Positions 25,618 through 34,826 of a DNA stretch of 64,000 nucleotides are shown here, piece by piece. A model generated the notes under the pieces. The model was given only the letters and a program-made list of their open reading frames with translations, was not told where the DNA came from and did not search any database. The first letter of the stretch is position 1. Each line of letters begins with the position of its first letter. The stretch is taken from assembly GCF_024584515.1 (NCBI RefSeq), contig NZ_CP102173.1, positions 186,001-250,000 of the forward strand, in the 5' to 3' direction. Made by a program: the position numbers and the translations under genes. Source of the DNA: Aeromicrobium wangtongii (GTDB lineage Bacteria; Actinomycetota; Actinomycetes; Propionibacteriales; Nocardioidaceae).

Positions 25618-26803
25618 CCGACTCGGCCGCCTGGGCGATGTGCTTCGCGATCTCCAGCGCGCTCGTGGCGGCCGGTGACGGCGCGTTCAGCACGTGTACC
25701 TGGTGGGGCGCCTTCTGGATGATGAAGTCATCGGCCAGGCTTCCGTCGCGCCGGACGGCCTGGGCCCGGACACCCGAGCCTGAGCGCACGATGTCGTCCT
25801 TGGTGATCTCCGGGACGAGCTCGGCCAGGCTCGCAGCGAACCGGCGTCGGGAGAACGAGCGCAGCACCTCCTGCGTGCCCGTGCGGAGGTTGTGGGCGGC
25901 AAGCCTCGCGAAGCCGGGATAGAGCACCGACTCCCTCGTGTCGCGCCACGATCGGTCGCGCCACGAGTAGCCCTCGCGGGCGAGCGCGAGCACCGCATTC
26001 GGCCCGGCGTGCACGGTGCCGTCGATCATGCGGGTCAGGTGGACGCCCAGGAACGGGAGGTCGGGGTCAGGCACGGGGTAGATCAGTCCGTTGACCAGCG
26101 AGGAACGCTCGGCCGTGAGCTCGTAGTACTCGCCGCGGAACGGAATGATCCGTACCTCGGGATCGAGCCCGGCCAGAGCTGCGACGCGGTCGCTGTGCAG
26201 GCCGGCACAGTTGACCAGCAGATCGGCCTCGACACGTCCCTTCGTGTGCTCGACCGTGATGCCCTCGGCGCGTTGGGAGATGGCGGTGACCTCGGCGCCG
26301 AGCACGAGCTCTGCGCCGCCGAGCTCGGCCAGCTCGGCCAGCTTCACGCTGACGGCGGTGTAGTCGATGATGCCCGTGGACTCGACGCGCATCGCCTGAA
26401 CGGCTCGGACGTGCGGCTCGTACTCCCTGGCCTCGGAGGCGGACACCATCCGGGCCGGGGTTCCGTTGGCCTCGGCGAACGACATCAGCCTCTGGAGGCG
26501 AGGGATCTGGTCCGCGGACGTCGCAACGATGAGCTTGCCGCAGATGTCGTGGGCGATGCCGTGCTCCTGCGCGAACCGGGTCATGGACCGGTTGCCGGCC
26601 AGGCACATCGTGGCCTTCAGCGAACCAGGCTTGTAGTAGGGACCCGCGTGGATGACGCCCGAGTTGTGACCGGTCTGGTGCGAGGCCCACTGCTCGGTCT
26701 TTTCGAGCACGGTGACCTGGTGGCCACGAAGCGTCAGCTCATGGGCGGCGGCGAGACCGACGATGCCTCCGCCGACGACGACGACCCTGCGGGAAACTGT
26801 CAT
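25610..26803 (-). CDS. lhgO: L-2-hydroxyglutarate oxidase family FAD enzyme
   Basis: The product has 397 residues, usual for LhgO. The FAD motif VVVGGGIVGLAAAHEL is at 7-22, then HQTGHNSGVIHAGPYYKPGS, a strong signature of the LhgO family, and NCAGLHSDRVAAL. The C-terminal half has the conserved FLGVHLTRMIDG and GPNAVLA. LhgO oxidises L-2-hydroxyglutarate to 2-oxoglutarate. Its place inside a sugar cluster is unusual; it may act on a hydroxy acid that decorates the glycan. Confidence 0.85.
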   Translation of the reverse strand: MTVSRRVVVVGGGIVGLAAAHELTLRGHQVTVLEKTEQWASHQTGHNSGVIHAGPYYKPGSLKATMCLAGNRSMTRFAQEHGIAHDICGKLIVATSADQIPRLQRLMSFAEANGTPARMVSASEAREYEPHVRAVQAMRVESTGIIDYTAVSVKLAELAELGGAELVLGAEVTAISQRAEGITVEHTKGRVEADLLVNCAGLHSDRVAALAGLDPEVRIIPFRGEYYELTAERSSLVNGLIYPVPDPDLPFLGVHLTRMIDGTVHAGPNAVLALAREGYSWRDRSWRDTRESVLYPGFARLAAHNLRTGTQEVLRSFSRRRFAASLAELVPEITKDDIVRSGSGVRAQAVRRDGSLADDFIIQKAPHQVHVLNAPSPAATSALEIAKHIAQAAESVS

Positions 26804-26966
26804 GGGCGTACCTGTCCTTCGACGCGTGAACGATGCAACCGGTTCGAGTTTTCGTGGCGCTGCGCACGGATCGGCGAAGGCTTCGACGGGAGGGAAGCAC
26901 GCTAGACTGTGCTCCGGCGCCTGAGGGCGCTACCGAACAAAACTGTCGATCGAACGAGGCTTGAAC

Positions 26967-28094
26967 GTGTCCGACACCGTAGCACTTGGCCAGCCCACCG
27001 TAGGCGCCGAGGAGCTGAAGGCGATCGAGGCCGTCTTCGCCTCCGGCTGGCTCTCGGGAGCCGGACCCACGTGCAATGCGTTCGAGGAGCGGTTCGCGGC
27101 TGTTGCCGGTACCCAGCACGCTCTGGCGACCAGCAACTGCGGGGCGGCGCTGCACCTTGGTCTGACGGTCCTGGGAGCCGGCGCCGGCGACGAGGTCATC
27201 GTCGGCGACTACACCTTCCCGGCCACGGGTCACTCCGTCATGTGGACGGGCGCGACTCCGGTGTTCGCCGACATCCGCCCTGACATCTGGAGCATCGACC
27301 CGGCCGCTGTCGAGGCGCTCATCACGCCCCGCACCGTCGGCATCCTGGCCGTCGATGTCTTCGGTCAGCCTGCCGACTACACGGAGCTGCGTCAGATCGC
27401 CGACCGCCACGGCCTGTGGCTCATGGAGGACGCGGCCTGCTCGGCCGGTGCCTCCTACCAGGGCCGGCCCGCAGGCAGCCTCGCCGATGTGGCGACGTTC
27501 AGCTTCCACGGGCGCAAGGGCATCACGGCCGGCGAGGGCGGCGCGCTGACGACCGACGATCCGGCGCTGGCCCAGCGGGCCCGCAAGCTGCACACCTACG
27601 GCATCCTCCCGGCGATCACTCGCGAGGGCAGCACAGACCTGCCGTTGCCGAGCTTCGACGAGGCGGGGTTCAACTACCGCCTGTCCGATGTCGCCGCGGC
27701 GATCATGCAGGTCCAGCTCGACCGGCTTCCCCAGCTCCTCGCGAACCGTCGCGCCACCGCAGCGCACTACGGGGCTCGCCTGGCCGAGATGGAGCGCGTG
27801 ACGGCCCCCGTCGCGCTGGACGACCGCGAGCACCCTTGGCAGTCCTACGTCGTGACGCTCGACGAGGGCGTCGACCGCGGTGCCGTCGCGACCTATCTCA
27901 AGGCGCACGGCATCCAGTGCAACTTCGGGACGTACGCATCGCACATGCAGCCGGTCTACGGCGGGCGGCAGAAGCTGCAGGTGTCCGCCGATCTGTTCAT
28001 GCGCCACCTCGCGATCCCGATGCACGCCAACCTGACCACCTCCGAGGCCGACCGCGTGATCGACACGCTCGCGGACGCTCTCGCAGCTCTCTGA
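26967..28094 (+). CDS. DegT/DnrJ/EryC1/StrS family sugar aminotransferase
   Basis: The product has 375 residues from GTG 26967; GAGG lies eight bases before, too close for TTG 26961. The PLP lysine is in FSFHGRKGITAGEGG. DVFGQPADYTELRQIADRHG and MEDAACSAGASYQG bind PLP. FNYRLSDVAAAIMQVQLDR is the standard C-terminal contact. The enzyme aminates a nucleotide-linked keto-sugar. The upstream gap (26804-26960) contains a TAGACT -10-like box at 26903. It likely starts an operon running through 31548. Confidence 0.9.
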   Translation: MSDTVALGQPTVGAEELKAIEAVFASGWLSGAGPTCNAFEERFAAVAGTQHALATSNCGAALHLGLTVLGAGAGDEVIVGDYTFPATGHSVMWTGATPVFADIRPDIWSIDPAAVEALITPRTVGILAVDVFGQPADYTELRQIADRHGLWLMEDAACSAGASYQGRPAGSLADVATFSFHGRKGITAGEGGALTTDDPALAQRARKLHTYGILPAITREGSTDLPLPSFDEAGFNYRLSDVAAAIMQVQLDRLPQLLANRRATAAHYGARLAEMERVTAPVALDDREHPWQSYVVTLDEGVDRGAVATYLKAHGIQCNFGTYASHMQPVYGGRQKLQVSADLFMRHLAIPMHANLTTSEADRVIDTLADALAAL

Positions 28095-28158
28095 CCATCC
28101 TTCAGGGCGTCCACAAGGGCGGCCTCCACGCACGCACACGCAAGGAGCACGATCACCT

Positions 28159-29085
28159 GTGACAGCCAAGAAGGTCTTCATCACCGGCGGAGCCGGTTTC
28201 ATCGGCCACCATGTCGTCACCCAGCTCTTGGACAAGGGCTACGAGATCGTCATCTTCGACAACATGGTGCGCGGTGATCGCGACCGGGCCAACGCCCTGA
28301 CGTCGACCGGCCGCGTCACGGTCATCGACCAGGACGTGCGGTACGGAGCTGCCGTGCACGCCGCGATGGCCGGCTGCGAGTACGTCGTCCACCTGGCCGC
28401 CGACTCGATCAACAAGAGCCAGGCCGACCCCTATGGCTCGGTGTCGGTCAACATGGACGGTGCGCACAACGTGTTCGCCGCCGCAGCCGATCACGGCGTC
28501 AAGCGCGTCGTGTTCGCCTCGAGCGCCTCGGTGTACGGCGATCCGGAGAAGCTGCCGATGCACGAGGACGACAAGCTCAACCCGCTGACGCCGTACTGCA
28601 TCGGCAAGCGCACGGGTGAGGACCTGCTGGGCTACTACCAGCGCAAGACCGGCCTGTCGTGGATCGCGCTGCGCTTCTTCAACGTCTACGGCGAGGGCCA
28701 GAAGGTCACGGCCTACTACACGTCGGTCATCAACCACTTCGTGAACCGGCTCAAGAACGGCGAGGCGCCTGTCATCGACGGCGAGGGCAAGCAGTCGATG
28801 GACTTCATCCACGTCGTCGACATCGCCCGGGCCGTCGTCATGGCGCTGGAGTCCGAGCAGGCGAACGTCCCGATCAACGTCGGCACGGGCATCGACACGT
28901 CGATCGCCGAGCTCGCCGAGATCCTGATCGACGCCGTCGGCGTCGACGTGAAGCCGCAGTTCAACCCGCGCGACGTGCTGGTCTCGCGGCGCGCTGCCGA
29001 CGTCACGCGCGCTCGCGAGATCCTCGGCTTCGAGCCGACGATCGAGGTCGGCGCGGGCATGAAGCGTCTGATCGAGAACTCCTGA
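28159..29085 (+). CDS. NAD-dependent nucleotide-sugar epimerase/dehydratase (SDR)
   Basis: The product has 308 residues from GTG 28159 behind AAGGAG. NAD-binding [10 protein letters not shown] lies at 9-18. The catalytic Ser/Thr is in FASSASVYG, and the Tyr-Lys pair in [15 protein letters not shown] and [14 protein letters not shown] are typical of UDP-glucose 4-epimerase-like extended SDRs. It should make the sugar intermediate for the neighbouring aminotransferase. Exact substrate unknown. Confidence 0.88.
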   Translation: MTAKKVFITGGAGFIGHHVVTQLLDKGYEIVIFDNMVRGDRDRANALTSTGRVTVIDQDVRYGAAVHAAMAGCEYVVHLAADSINKSQADPYGSVSVNMDGAHNVFAAAADHGVKRVVFASSASVYGDPEKLPMHEDDKLNPLTPYCIGKRTGEDLLGYYQRKTGLSWIALRFFNVYGEGQKVTAYYTSVINHFVNRLKNGEAPVIDGEGKQSMDFIHVVDIARAVVMALESEQANVPINVGTGIDTSIAELAEILIDAVGVDVKPQFNPRDVLVSRRAADVTRAREILGFEPTIEVGAGMKRLIENS

Positions 29086-29089
29086 TTTC

Positions 29090-29533
29090 GTGGGCCTGAA
29101 CGCATCCGGGCTGCCGGAGAACCCGTATCACCAGCTCGCCTGGATCGTTGGTGACCCGCAGATCGGTGCGGGCACCTGGATCGGCGCCTTCGCGCTGGTC
29201 GACGGCTCAGGCGGGCTCACGATCGGTGCCGGGTGCGATGTCTCCGCAGGGGCCCACATCTACACGCACTCCAGTGCGCTGCGCTGCGTGAGCGGACGCC
29301 AGCACGACGTCGTCGACCGGCGGCCCGTCACGATCGGCGACCGGGTCTTCATCGGCGCCAACGCCGTGGTCCAGATGGGCGTGACGATCGGCGACGAGGC
29401 CATCATCGGCGCAGGTGCCGTGGTCACCAAGGATGTCCCGGCGCGCACCGTCGTGGCAGGCAACCCCGCCAGGCCGATCGGCGACGTCGACCTCGACGAC
29501 CCGACGCATCCCACGATAGGACGCCGGACTTGA
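29090..29533 (+). CDS. Left-handed beta-helix (hexapeptide) acyltransferase
   Basis: The product has 147 residues from GTG 29090, four bases after the epimerase. Hexapeptide repeats ([59 protein letters not shown]) cover most of the protein. THSSALRC provides a likely catalytic His. It closes with the standard [11 protein letters not shown]. It likely N- or O-acetylates the amino sugar made by the two upstream enzymes. The stop overlaps the next ATG (TGATG). Confidence 0.88.
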   Translation: MGLNASGLPENPYHQLAWIVGDPQIGAGTWIGAFALVDGSGGLTIGAGCDVSAGAHIYTHSSALRCVSGRQHDVVDRRPVTIGDRVFIGANAVVQMGVTIGDEAIIGAGAVVTKDVPARTVVAGNPARPIGDVDLDDPTHPTIGRRT

Positions 29534-31548
29534 TGCTCACCCGCACGCGGTTCGACCAGATGGTCGAGCCCGCGCCCGACGGCCTGCCCAACCGCAGGGT
29601 CGTGCTCGTCCCTTTGTTGCTGCTGTTCCTGCTGTTCGCGGGGCTCGTCGGGGCCGGTATCTCGGGCACCTCGAGCGGCGAGTTCCAGAAGGCGTTCTCG
29701 TCGGGCGACGACTCACGCCTGGTCCTGGGAGCCTCCCGCGACATCCGTAGCGACGAGTGGTTCGTGCAGACCCCCTGGACGATCTCGCAGGTCGAGCAGG
29801 GCCTGCCGCGCACCAACGGCACGTTCCCGGGCGGCATGGACTCGACGGTCCAGCACGACATGCCCAGCAAGGACTGGTCGACGGCGTTCAGGCCTCACCT
29901 GTGGGGCTTCTTCGCGCTGCCCCTCGACCAGGCCATGGCCTTCAAGTGGTGGCTGCCGGGGTTCTCCATGATCGCGGCCGGCTTCCTGTTCATGGTCACG
30001 CTGCTGCCCAGACGCCCCATCGGCTCGATGGCCATGGCGGTCGGGTTCTTCTTCGCCCCCTTCTTCCAGTGGTGGTCGCTGTCGATCACCTATTGGCCGG
30101 TCGCCTGGGCGCTGGTCACGATGGCCGCGGTGGTGTGGCTGCTCAAGCGACCACGATCCAAGCCGGCGTGGGTGCTGTCAGCCTTGAGCGGCTATCTGGT
30201 GATCACGACCGGCACGGGAGTGTATGTCCCGTTCATCGTGCCGGCCGGTCTCGCAGTGGTCTTCTTCGCGGTGGGAGCGGTGCTGCAGGGCGGACGCTCC
30301 GAGGGCAGCACGGTCAGGCAGCGGCTGCTGCGACTGTGGCCGCTGGTCGCCGCTGGTGGGGTCGCGGTCATCGTGATGGGCGTGTGGGCCGCGACCAGGT
30401 GGAAGACCATCGAGCTGTTCACCGGCACGGTCTACCCGGGCGCGCGCCTGGAGCCGCCGGGCGGAGCGCAGTCCTGGTACGCGGTGCGCTCGGTCTTCGG
30501 CGCAGTGGCCGCCAAGGACTGGCTCAACGACGACGCTGTCGCCCTGCTCGGGGTGAACCGGTCGGAGGCGTCCTCGTTCTTCCTGCCGGGCCTGTTCATC
30601 ATCCCGGTGCTCCTGTGGCTGTTGGTCCACCGGTGGCGGAGCAGGCGGCAGGTCGACTGGGTCGTGCTCGGCTCCTTGATGGCCCTGACGTTGTTCCTGG
30701 CCTACCTGTTCCTGCCCGGGTGGGACCCACTCGCGCACCTGCTGTTCCTGGATCGAAGCACCCCGACGCGGATGCGGCTCGGCCTGGGCCTGGTCAGCCT
30801 GCTGCTCGTGGTGGTCGCAGCATGGCGCGTCGACCAGCTGCGTCGCGCCGATGCGACCACACGGGTGCCGTGGCTCATCGTGATCGGTTCGGCGGCACTG
30901 GCGGCAGCGGCGAACATCTCGCTGCTCGTCTATCTCGGCAAGGACGGGGGAAGTCCCTACTCGCCCTCCACGGTCGTGGTGCTCGTCGCCGCGGCCTATG
31001 TGCTGGTCGTGGCATTCCTGGCCCGAGGATGGTTCACGGCGGGCGCGCTGGTGTTCCTGGCGCTCTCGATGGTGTCCGCGGCGTGGGTCAACCCCGTCTA
31101 CCGGGGGGTCTACGACCTCAACGACACGAAGATCGTCAAGACGGCCAAGGCGCTGGATCCCGACCGCGAAGGAACGTGGGTCGGCGTGGGCATGCACTCG
31201 GGTGCCGCCCTGGTGGAGTCCGGCCTGACGGGCTACTCCGGATTCCAGAGCGCGCCGCCGCCCCTGATGTGGAGCCAGATCGATCCGGAGGGACGCTATG
31301 AGCAGCTGTGGAACCGGCTGGCTCTCGTGCTCTGGTACGGGGGAGAGGGCGAGCCTGTCCCGACCAACCCGGGCCTGGACCAGATCCACGTCAACTTCGA
31401 CTCGTGCAGTGACTTCGCCCAGAAGCACGTGACCAACGTCCTCAGCGAGGCCCCACTGGATCAGCGGTGCCTGCGTCTGGTCGAGACGGTGAAGCAGGGC
31501 AAGCTTCAGTTCTGGATCTACGACGTGACGAAGCGCGACCCGGCCTGA
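29533..31548 (+). CDS. Large polytopic membrane protein of the glycan cluster
   Basis: The product has 671 residues starting [14 protein letters not shown] first helix lies at about 23-45, then a loop of about 115 residues with conserved-looking DIRSDEWFVQTPW, then ten or more helices, and a C-terminal extracytoplasmic part of about 170 residues. The D/E-containing first loop followed by many helices is the layout of GT-C glycosyltransferases that use lipid-linked sugars. I recognise the type from actinobacterial polysaccharide clusters but not a characterised member. Cell-surface glycan transfer is inferred. Confidence 0.7.
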   Translation: MLTRTRFDQMVEPAPDGLPNRRVVLVPLLLLFLLFAGLVGAGISGTSSGEFQKAFSSGDDSRLVLGASRDIRSDEWFVQTPWTISQVEQGLPRTNGTFPGGMDSTVQHDMPSKDWSTAFRPHLWGFFALPLDQAMAFKWWLPGFSMIAAGFLFMVTLLPRRPIGSMAMAVGFFFAPFFQWWSLSITYWPVAWALVTMAAVVWLLKRPRSKPAWVLSALSGYLVITTGTGVYVPFIVPAGLAVVFFAVGAVLQGGRSEGSTVRQRLLRLWPLVAAGGVAVIVMGVWAATRWKTIELFTGTVYPGARLEPPGGAQSWYAVRSVFGAVAAKDWLNDDAVALLGVNRSEASSFFLPGLFIIPVLLWLLVHRWRSRRQVDWVVLGSLMALTLFLAYLFLPGWDPLAHLLFLDRSTPTRMRLGLGLVSLLLVVVAAWRVDQLRRADATTRVPWLIVIGSAALAAAANISLLVYLGKDGGSPYSPSTVVVLVAAAYVLVVAFLARGWFTAGALVFLALSMVSAAWVNPVYRGVYDLNDTKIVKTAKALDPDREGTWVGVGMHSGAALVESGLTGYSGFQSAPPPLMWSQIDPEGRYEQLWNRLALVLWYGGEGEPVPTNPGLDQIHVNFDSCSDFAQKHVTNVLSEAPLDQRCLRLVETVKQGKLQFWIYDVTKRDPA

Positions 31549-31560
31549 GCCGTACAGCGG

Positions 31561-31594
31561 TGCGCCGCTCGTCCCTGGGTGGACGAGCGGCGCA
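31561..31594. terminator. Strong bidirectional terminator
   Basis: TGCGCCGCTCGTCC (31561-31574) and GGACGAGCGGCGCA (31581-31594) form a perfect 14-bp stem with a 6-nt loop between the convergent membrane-protein and oxidoreductase genes. Confidence 0.85.
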
Positions 31595-31624
31595 TGCGGG
31601 TTGGTGGTGCGGGCGGGAGTCCGC

Positions 31625-32578
31625 TCAGCTCTGGTTCTTGATCGCATCGACGATGCGATGCGCCGGCAGGATGGAGCGGCGCTCGGCGTCGGCGTCGATC
31701 CGTCCCTCGATGAGTCCGACGAAGTGCTCCAGCTGCGCCACGAGCGGCTCCGTCCCCGTCACCAGCTCGGGGATCTCGATGACGGTCTGGGAACGGTAAC
31801 CGCGGCCCTCCGCATCGGCCGGCTGATCGGAGACGTGCCGGTAGACCGTCACATCGCGTCGGAGCAGGTCGACCTCCACGAGCTTGTCGGCATCGTGGAT
31901 CGACATCTCGCGGATCTTCCGTTGGCCGATACGGCTCGCCGACACACGGGCGATCTTCCCACCGGGGTACTCCAGAAGCGCCTCGACGACGTCTTCGGCA
32001 TCGTCGAGGGACGACGGATGGTAGTGGCCGAGTCGGCCGGTGATCGCGGACGGATCGCCGCCGAGGAACACCGAGGCGAGGTCGACATCGTGGACCAGCA
32101 GATCCCAGCTCACGCCGGTCTTGATGCGCGGAGCGTACGGAGAATGACGGGTGCTCGTGATGTACAGCGGGTCGTCGACGAGTGCCTTGGCGGTCAGGAC
32201 GGCGGAGTTGAACCGCTCGAGCAGGCCACACATGACCGGCACGTCCTTGTCCGCTGAGACAGCGAGGATCTCCATGGTCTTGGCGAGGCTGTCGGCGAGG
32301 GGCTTCTCGACCAGCACGGGCACGCCCGCCTCGAGGATCGTCAGGGCGAGCCGGTGATGCGCCTCCGTGGCCGCCGCGATGACGACGCCGTCGATGCCGG
32401 AAAGATCGCCGAGCTCGGGAAGCCAGGTCGAGTCATGCTTGTAGGCGAGGGCCTTGCCCGCCTCGGGGCTGGGGTCGACGACGGCGGCGAGGCGCGTCAG
32501 CGGGGACTGCGAGATGACGCGGGCATGGAGCGAACCCATGCTGCCGGCGCCGATGAGAAGGATGCTGAGACGAGTCAT
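31625..32578 (-). CDS. Gfo/Idh/MocA family sugar oxidoreductase
   Basis: The product has 317 residues. The Rossmann motif ILLIGAGSMGSLHAR is at 6-20, and the family signature VLVEKPLAD has the catalytic Lys near residue 95. A second domain has WDLLVHDVDLASVFLGG with the active-site His. Such enzymes oxidise nucleotide sugars at C3 (WlbA type), giving the keto-sugar used by a DegT aminotransferase. Exactly such a gene lies upstream in the same operon (32602-33705). Confidence 0.88.
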   Translation of the reverse strand: MTRLSILLIGAGSMGSLHARVISQSPLTRLAAVVDPSPEAGKALAYKHDSTWLPELGDLSGIDGVVIAAATEAHHRLALTILEAGVPVLVEKPLADSLAKTMEILAVSADKDVPVMCGLLERFNSAVLTAKALVDDPLYITSTRHSPYAPRIKTGVSWDLLVHDVDLASVFLGGDPSAITGRLGHYHPSSLDDAEDVVEALLEYPGGKIARVSASRIGQRKIREMSIHDADKLVEVDLLRRDVTVYRHVSDQPADAEGRGYRSQTVIEIPELVTGTEPLVAQLEHFVGLIEGRIDADAERRSILPAHRIVDAIKNQS

Positions 32579-32601
32579 GGGGTGCCTTCCGGGCGGTCGA
32601 G

Positions 32602-33705
32602 TCAGCTGCGCGCGGCGGCGTCGGCCACGGTCGCAATGATGTGGTCCAGCTGATCAGTCGTCAGGTGGGGGTGGACCGGGAGTGAGACGACTTCGCGGAC
32701 AATCCGCTCGGCGACCGGGTAGGAGCCCACCCGCACGTCCTCGCGACCCCGGTAGCAGTCGTAGTCGAACACGAGCTTCGGGTAGTAGATGCCCGCACCC
32801 ACACCGCCTGCGTGCAGCCTTTCGACGAAGGCTTCACGGTCGATGCCGGCAGTGCTGTCGACGCGGATCGTGTACTGGTGCCACACGTGCTGACGCCCGG
32901 GCGCTGCGACCGGGGGCGTGATGCCCTCGATCCCCATCAGCCCAGCGGTGAGGTGGGCGGCGTTGGCCTGACGGCTCGCGATGACGGAGGGGTAGCGCTC
33001 GAGCTGGGGGAGCACGAGCGCTGCCTGCAGGTCGGTCAGCCGGTAGTTGTGTCCGGCAACTTCGTACTGGTAGCGGGCGCGCATGCCCTGGTTGCGCAGG
33101 ACGCGCAGACGGTCAGCGATGTCGTCGTCGTCCGTCGTGATCATGCCGCCCTCACCCGTCGTGAGGTTCTTGGTCGCGTAGAACGAGAAGGTGCCGATGC
33201 CGAAGCTGCCGGCTCCACGGCCGTCGACGGTGGCGCCATGGCTCTGCGCGGCGTCCTCGATGAGACCGAGTCCGTGCTCCTCGGCCAACGCTGCGATGGG
33301 GGCGGTGTCGGCGGCCTGCCCGTACAGGTGCACGGGGAGCAGCGCTCGGGTTCGCTCGGTCAGCCCTTCGCTGAGGGTCTTGGCGGTCACGTTGAAGTCG
33401 GACTCGTCGATGTCGGCGAACGTTGCGGTGGCGCCGGCCTCGAGAATCGCGTTGAGGGTTGCCACGAAGGTGAACGGAGTGGTCAGCACCTCGTCGCCCG
33501 GCTCGAGATCCAGGACCTGCAGTGCAGCGACCAGCGCCGTGGTGCCGTTGTTGACAGCGACAGCGTGCTTGGTGCCGACGAGGGAGGCGAATTCTTCCTC
33601 GAAGCGAGCGACCATGGGACCCTGAGCCACGTTGCCGGAGCGCAGCACCTGAAGGACGAGCTCCTCTTCTGCAGTGCCGAACTCAACAACGGTGATGGGT
33701 ATCAT
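32602..33705 (-). CDS. DegT/DnrJ/EryC1/StrS family sugar aminotransferase (second copy)
   Basis: The product has 367 residues. The PLP lysine is in FSFYATKNLTTGEGG. GNVAQGPMVARFEEEFA, NNGTTALVAALQVL and VHLYGQAADTAPI are standard. HNYRLTDLQAALVLPQL and IYYPKLVFDYDCY resemble the WlbC/WbpE branch, which makes 3-amino sugars from UDP-3-keto-N-acetyl sugars. It pairs with the Gfo/Idh oxidoreductase downstream. An acyltransferase at 34823 could finish a diacetamido sugar. Confidence 0.9.
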   Translation of the reverse strand: MIPITVVEFGTAEEELVLQVLRSGNVAQGPMVARFEEEFASLVGTKHAVAVNNGTTALVAALQVLDLEPGDEVLTTPFTFVATLNAILEAGATATFADIDESDFNVTAKTLSEGLTERTRALLPVHLYGQAADTAPIAALAEEHGLGLIEDAAQSHGATVDGRGAGSFGIGTFSFYATKNLTTGEGGMITTDDDDIADRLRVLRNQGMRARYQYEVAGHNYRLTDLQAALVLPQLERYPSVIASRQANAAHLTAGLMGIEGITPPVAAPGRQHVWHQYTIRVDSTAGIDREAFVERLHAGGVGAGIYYPKLVFDYDCYRGREDVRVGSYPVAERIVREVVSLPVHPHLTTDQLDHIIATVADAAARS

Positions 33706-33845
33706 GTGTCTCGCTTAGTCTTGTGTTGGTGAAGGGCTCAGCTCAGAACGCGGAGCGCTGAGAACTCTAGCAATGATGCCTCCGCGGGTCCGACGTGCTC
33801 TGCGTGGCGCGACGAATCAGACCTACGACGAGATGAGGTATTGGG

Positions 33846-34826
33846 GTGGCCCCGGTGCGACCGAGCCTGTCGACGCTAGTTGTCCTCGTCCGCTATCTCC
33901 TGGTGCTGGGGGTCGTCGCATTCGCCGTCCTCTACCTGGCGTCGCAGTGGGACGAGGTCTCTGACGCCATCTCGACCATCTCGTGGCTCTCCGTCGTCGT
34001 GTCGTTCCTCGCGTTGATGCTGGGCATGGCGGCCGGCACGATGAGCTGGATCTCGCTGCTGAACGGGCTGGGCCCTCGCGTCACGGTGCCGCGCGCCGCG
34101 CAGGTCATGCTGGTCGGTCAGCTCGGCAAGTACGTGCCGGGATCGGTCTGGTCCTATCTGTTGCAGATGGAGCTCGGTCGCCAGTACGGCATCTCGCGCC
34201 CTCGAGTGCTGATCTCGAGCCTGTACGTCGCCGGCATCGGCGTGGTCTCGTCACTCCTGCTGGGCGGTCTTGCGCTTCCCACCGTCCTGCGTGGTCATCG
34301 TGAGCTGCTGTGGCTGTTCCCGCTGCTGCCGATAGGGCTGGTCTGCCTGCATCCGCGGGTCATGACTGCCATCGCCGATCTGGTGCTCAAGATCTTCCGC
34401 CGCCCCCCGCTCGACCACATCGTGTCTGCGGGCGCCGTGGTGCGTGCCCTCTCGTGGTCGATCGCGTCCTACATCTTCTACGGTGTCCACCTGTGGTTGC
34501 TGGTCAACTCCTTGGTCGACCCGAGCATCCGTTCCCTGGTGCTCCTGACCGGTGCGATGTCGCTCGGTTTCTCGGCGGGTCTGTTCGCGTTCATCCTGCC
34601 GTCGGGGGTCGGCGTGCGCGAGGCCGTCCTCATCGGCGCGATGACCGTCCTGGTGACCGTCCCGCAGGCCACCGCACTGAGCGTGGTCTCACGAGTGATG
34701 TTCACCGTCGCGGATCTGGTCGCTGCGGGCGGCGCCATCCTGCTCGTGCTGATCGTGCGACGCACGAAGAGCGAACCTGCCGTGACCGAAGATCCGGTCC
34801 TCTCCGAATCTGGTCCCTCGCAGTGA
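33846..34826 (+). CDS. Flippase-like integral membrane protein (LPG_synthase_TM/UPF0104 type)
   Basis: The product has 326 residues from GTG 33846. Eight or so helices include the conserved LVGQLGKYVPGSVWSYLLQ, which is the signature of this domain (GQLGKYVPGG/S), and a late FILPSGVGVREAVLIG (PGGxGxRE type). The fold occurs in MprF and in proteins of polysaccharide clusters proposed to move lipid-linked intermediates across the membrane. It overlaps the next gene by GTGA, so the two are co-translated. Confidence 0.85.
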   Translation: MAPVRPSLSTLVVLVRYLLVLGVVAFAVLYLASQWDEVSDAISTISWLSVVVSFLALMLGMAAGTMSWISLLNGLGPRVTVPRAAQVMLVGQLGKYVPGSVWSYLLQMELGRQYGISRPRVLISSLYVAGIGVVSSLLLGGLALPTVLRGHRELLWLFPLLPIGLVCLHPRVMTAIADLVLKIFRRPPLDHIVSAGAVVRALSWSIASYIFYGVHLWLLVNSLVDPSIRSLVLLTGAMSLGFSAGLFAFILPSGVGVREAVLIGAMTVLVTVPQATALSVVSRVMFTVADLVAAGGAILLVLIVRRTKSEPAVTEDPVLSESGPSQ

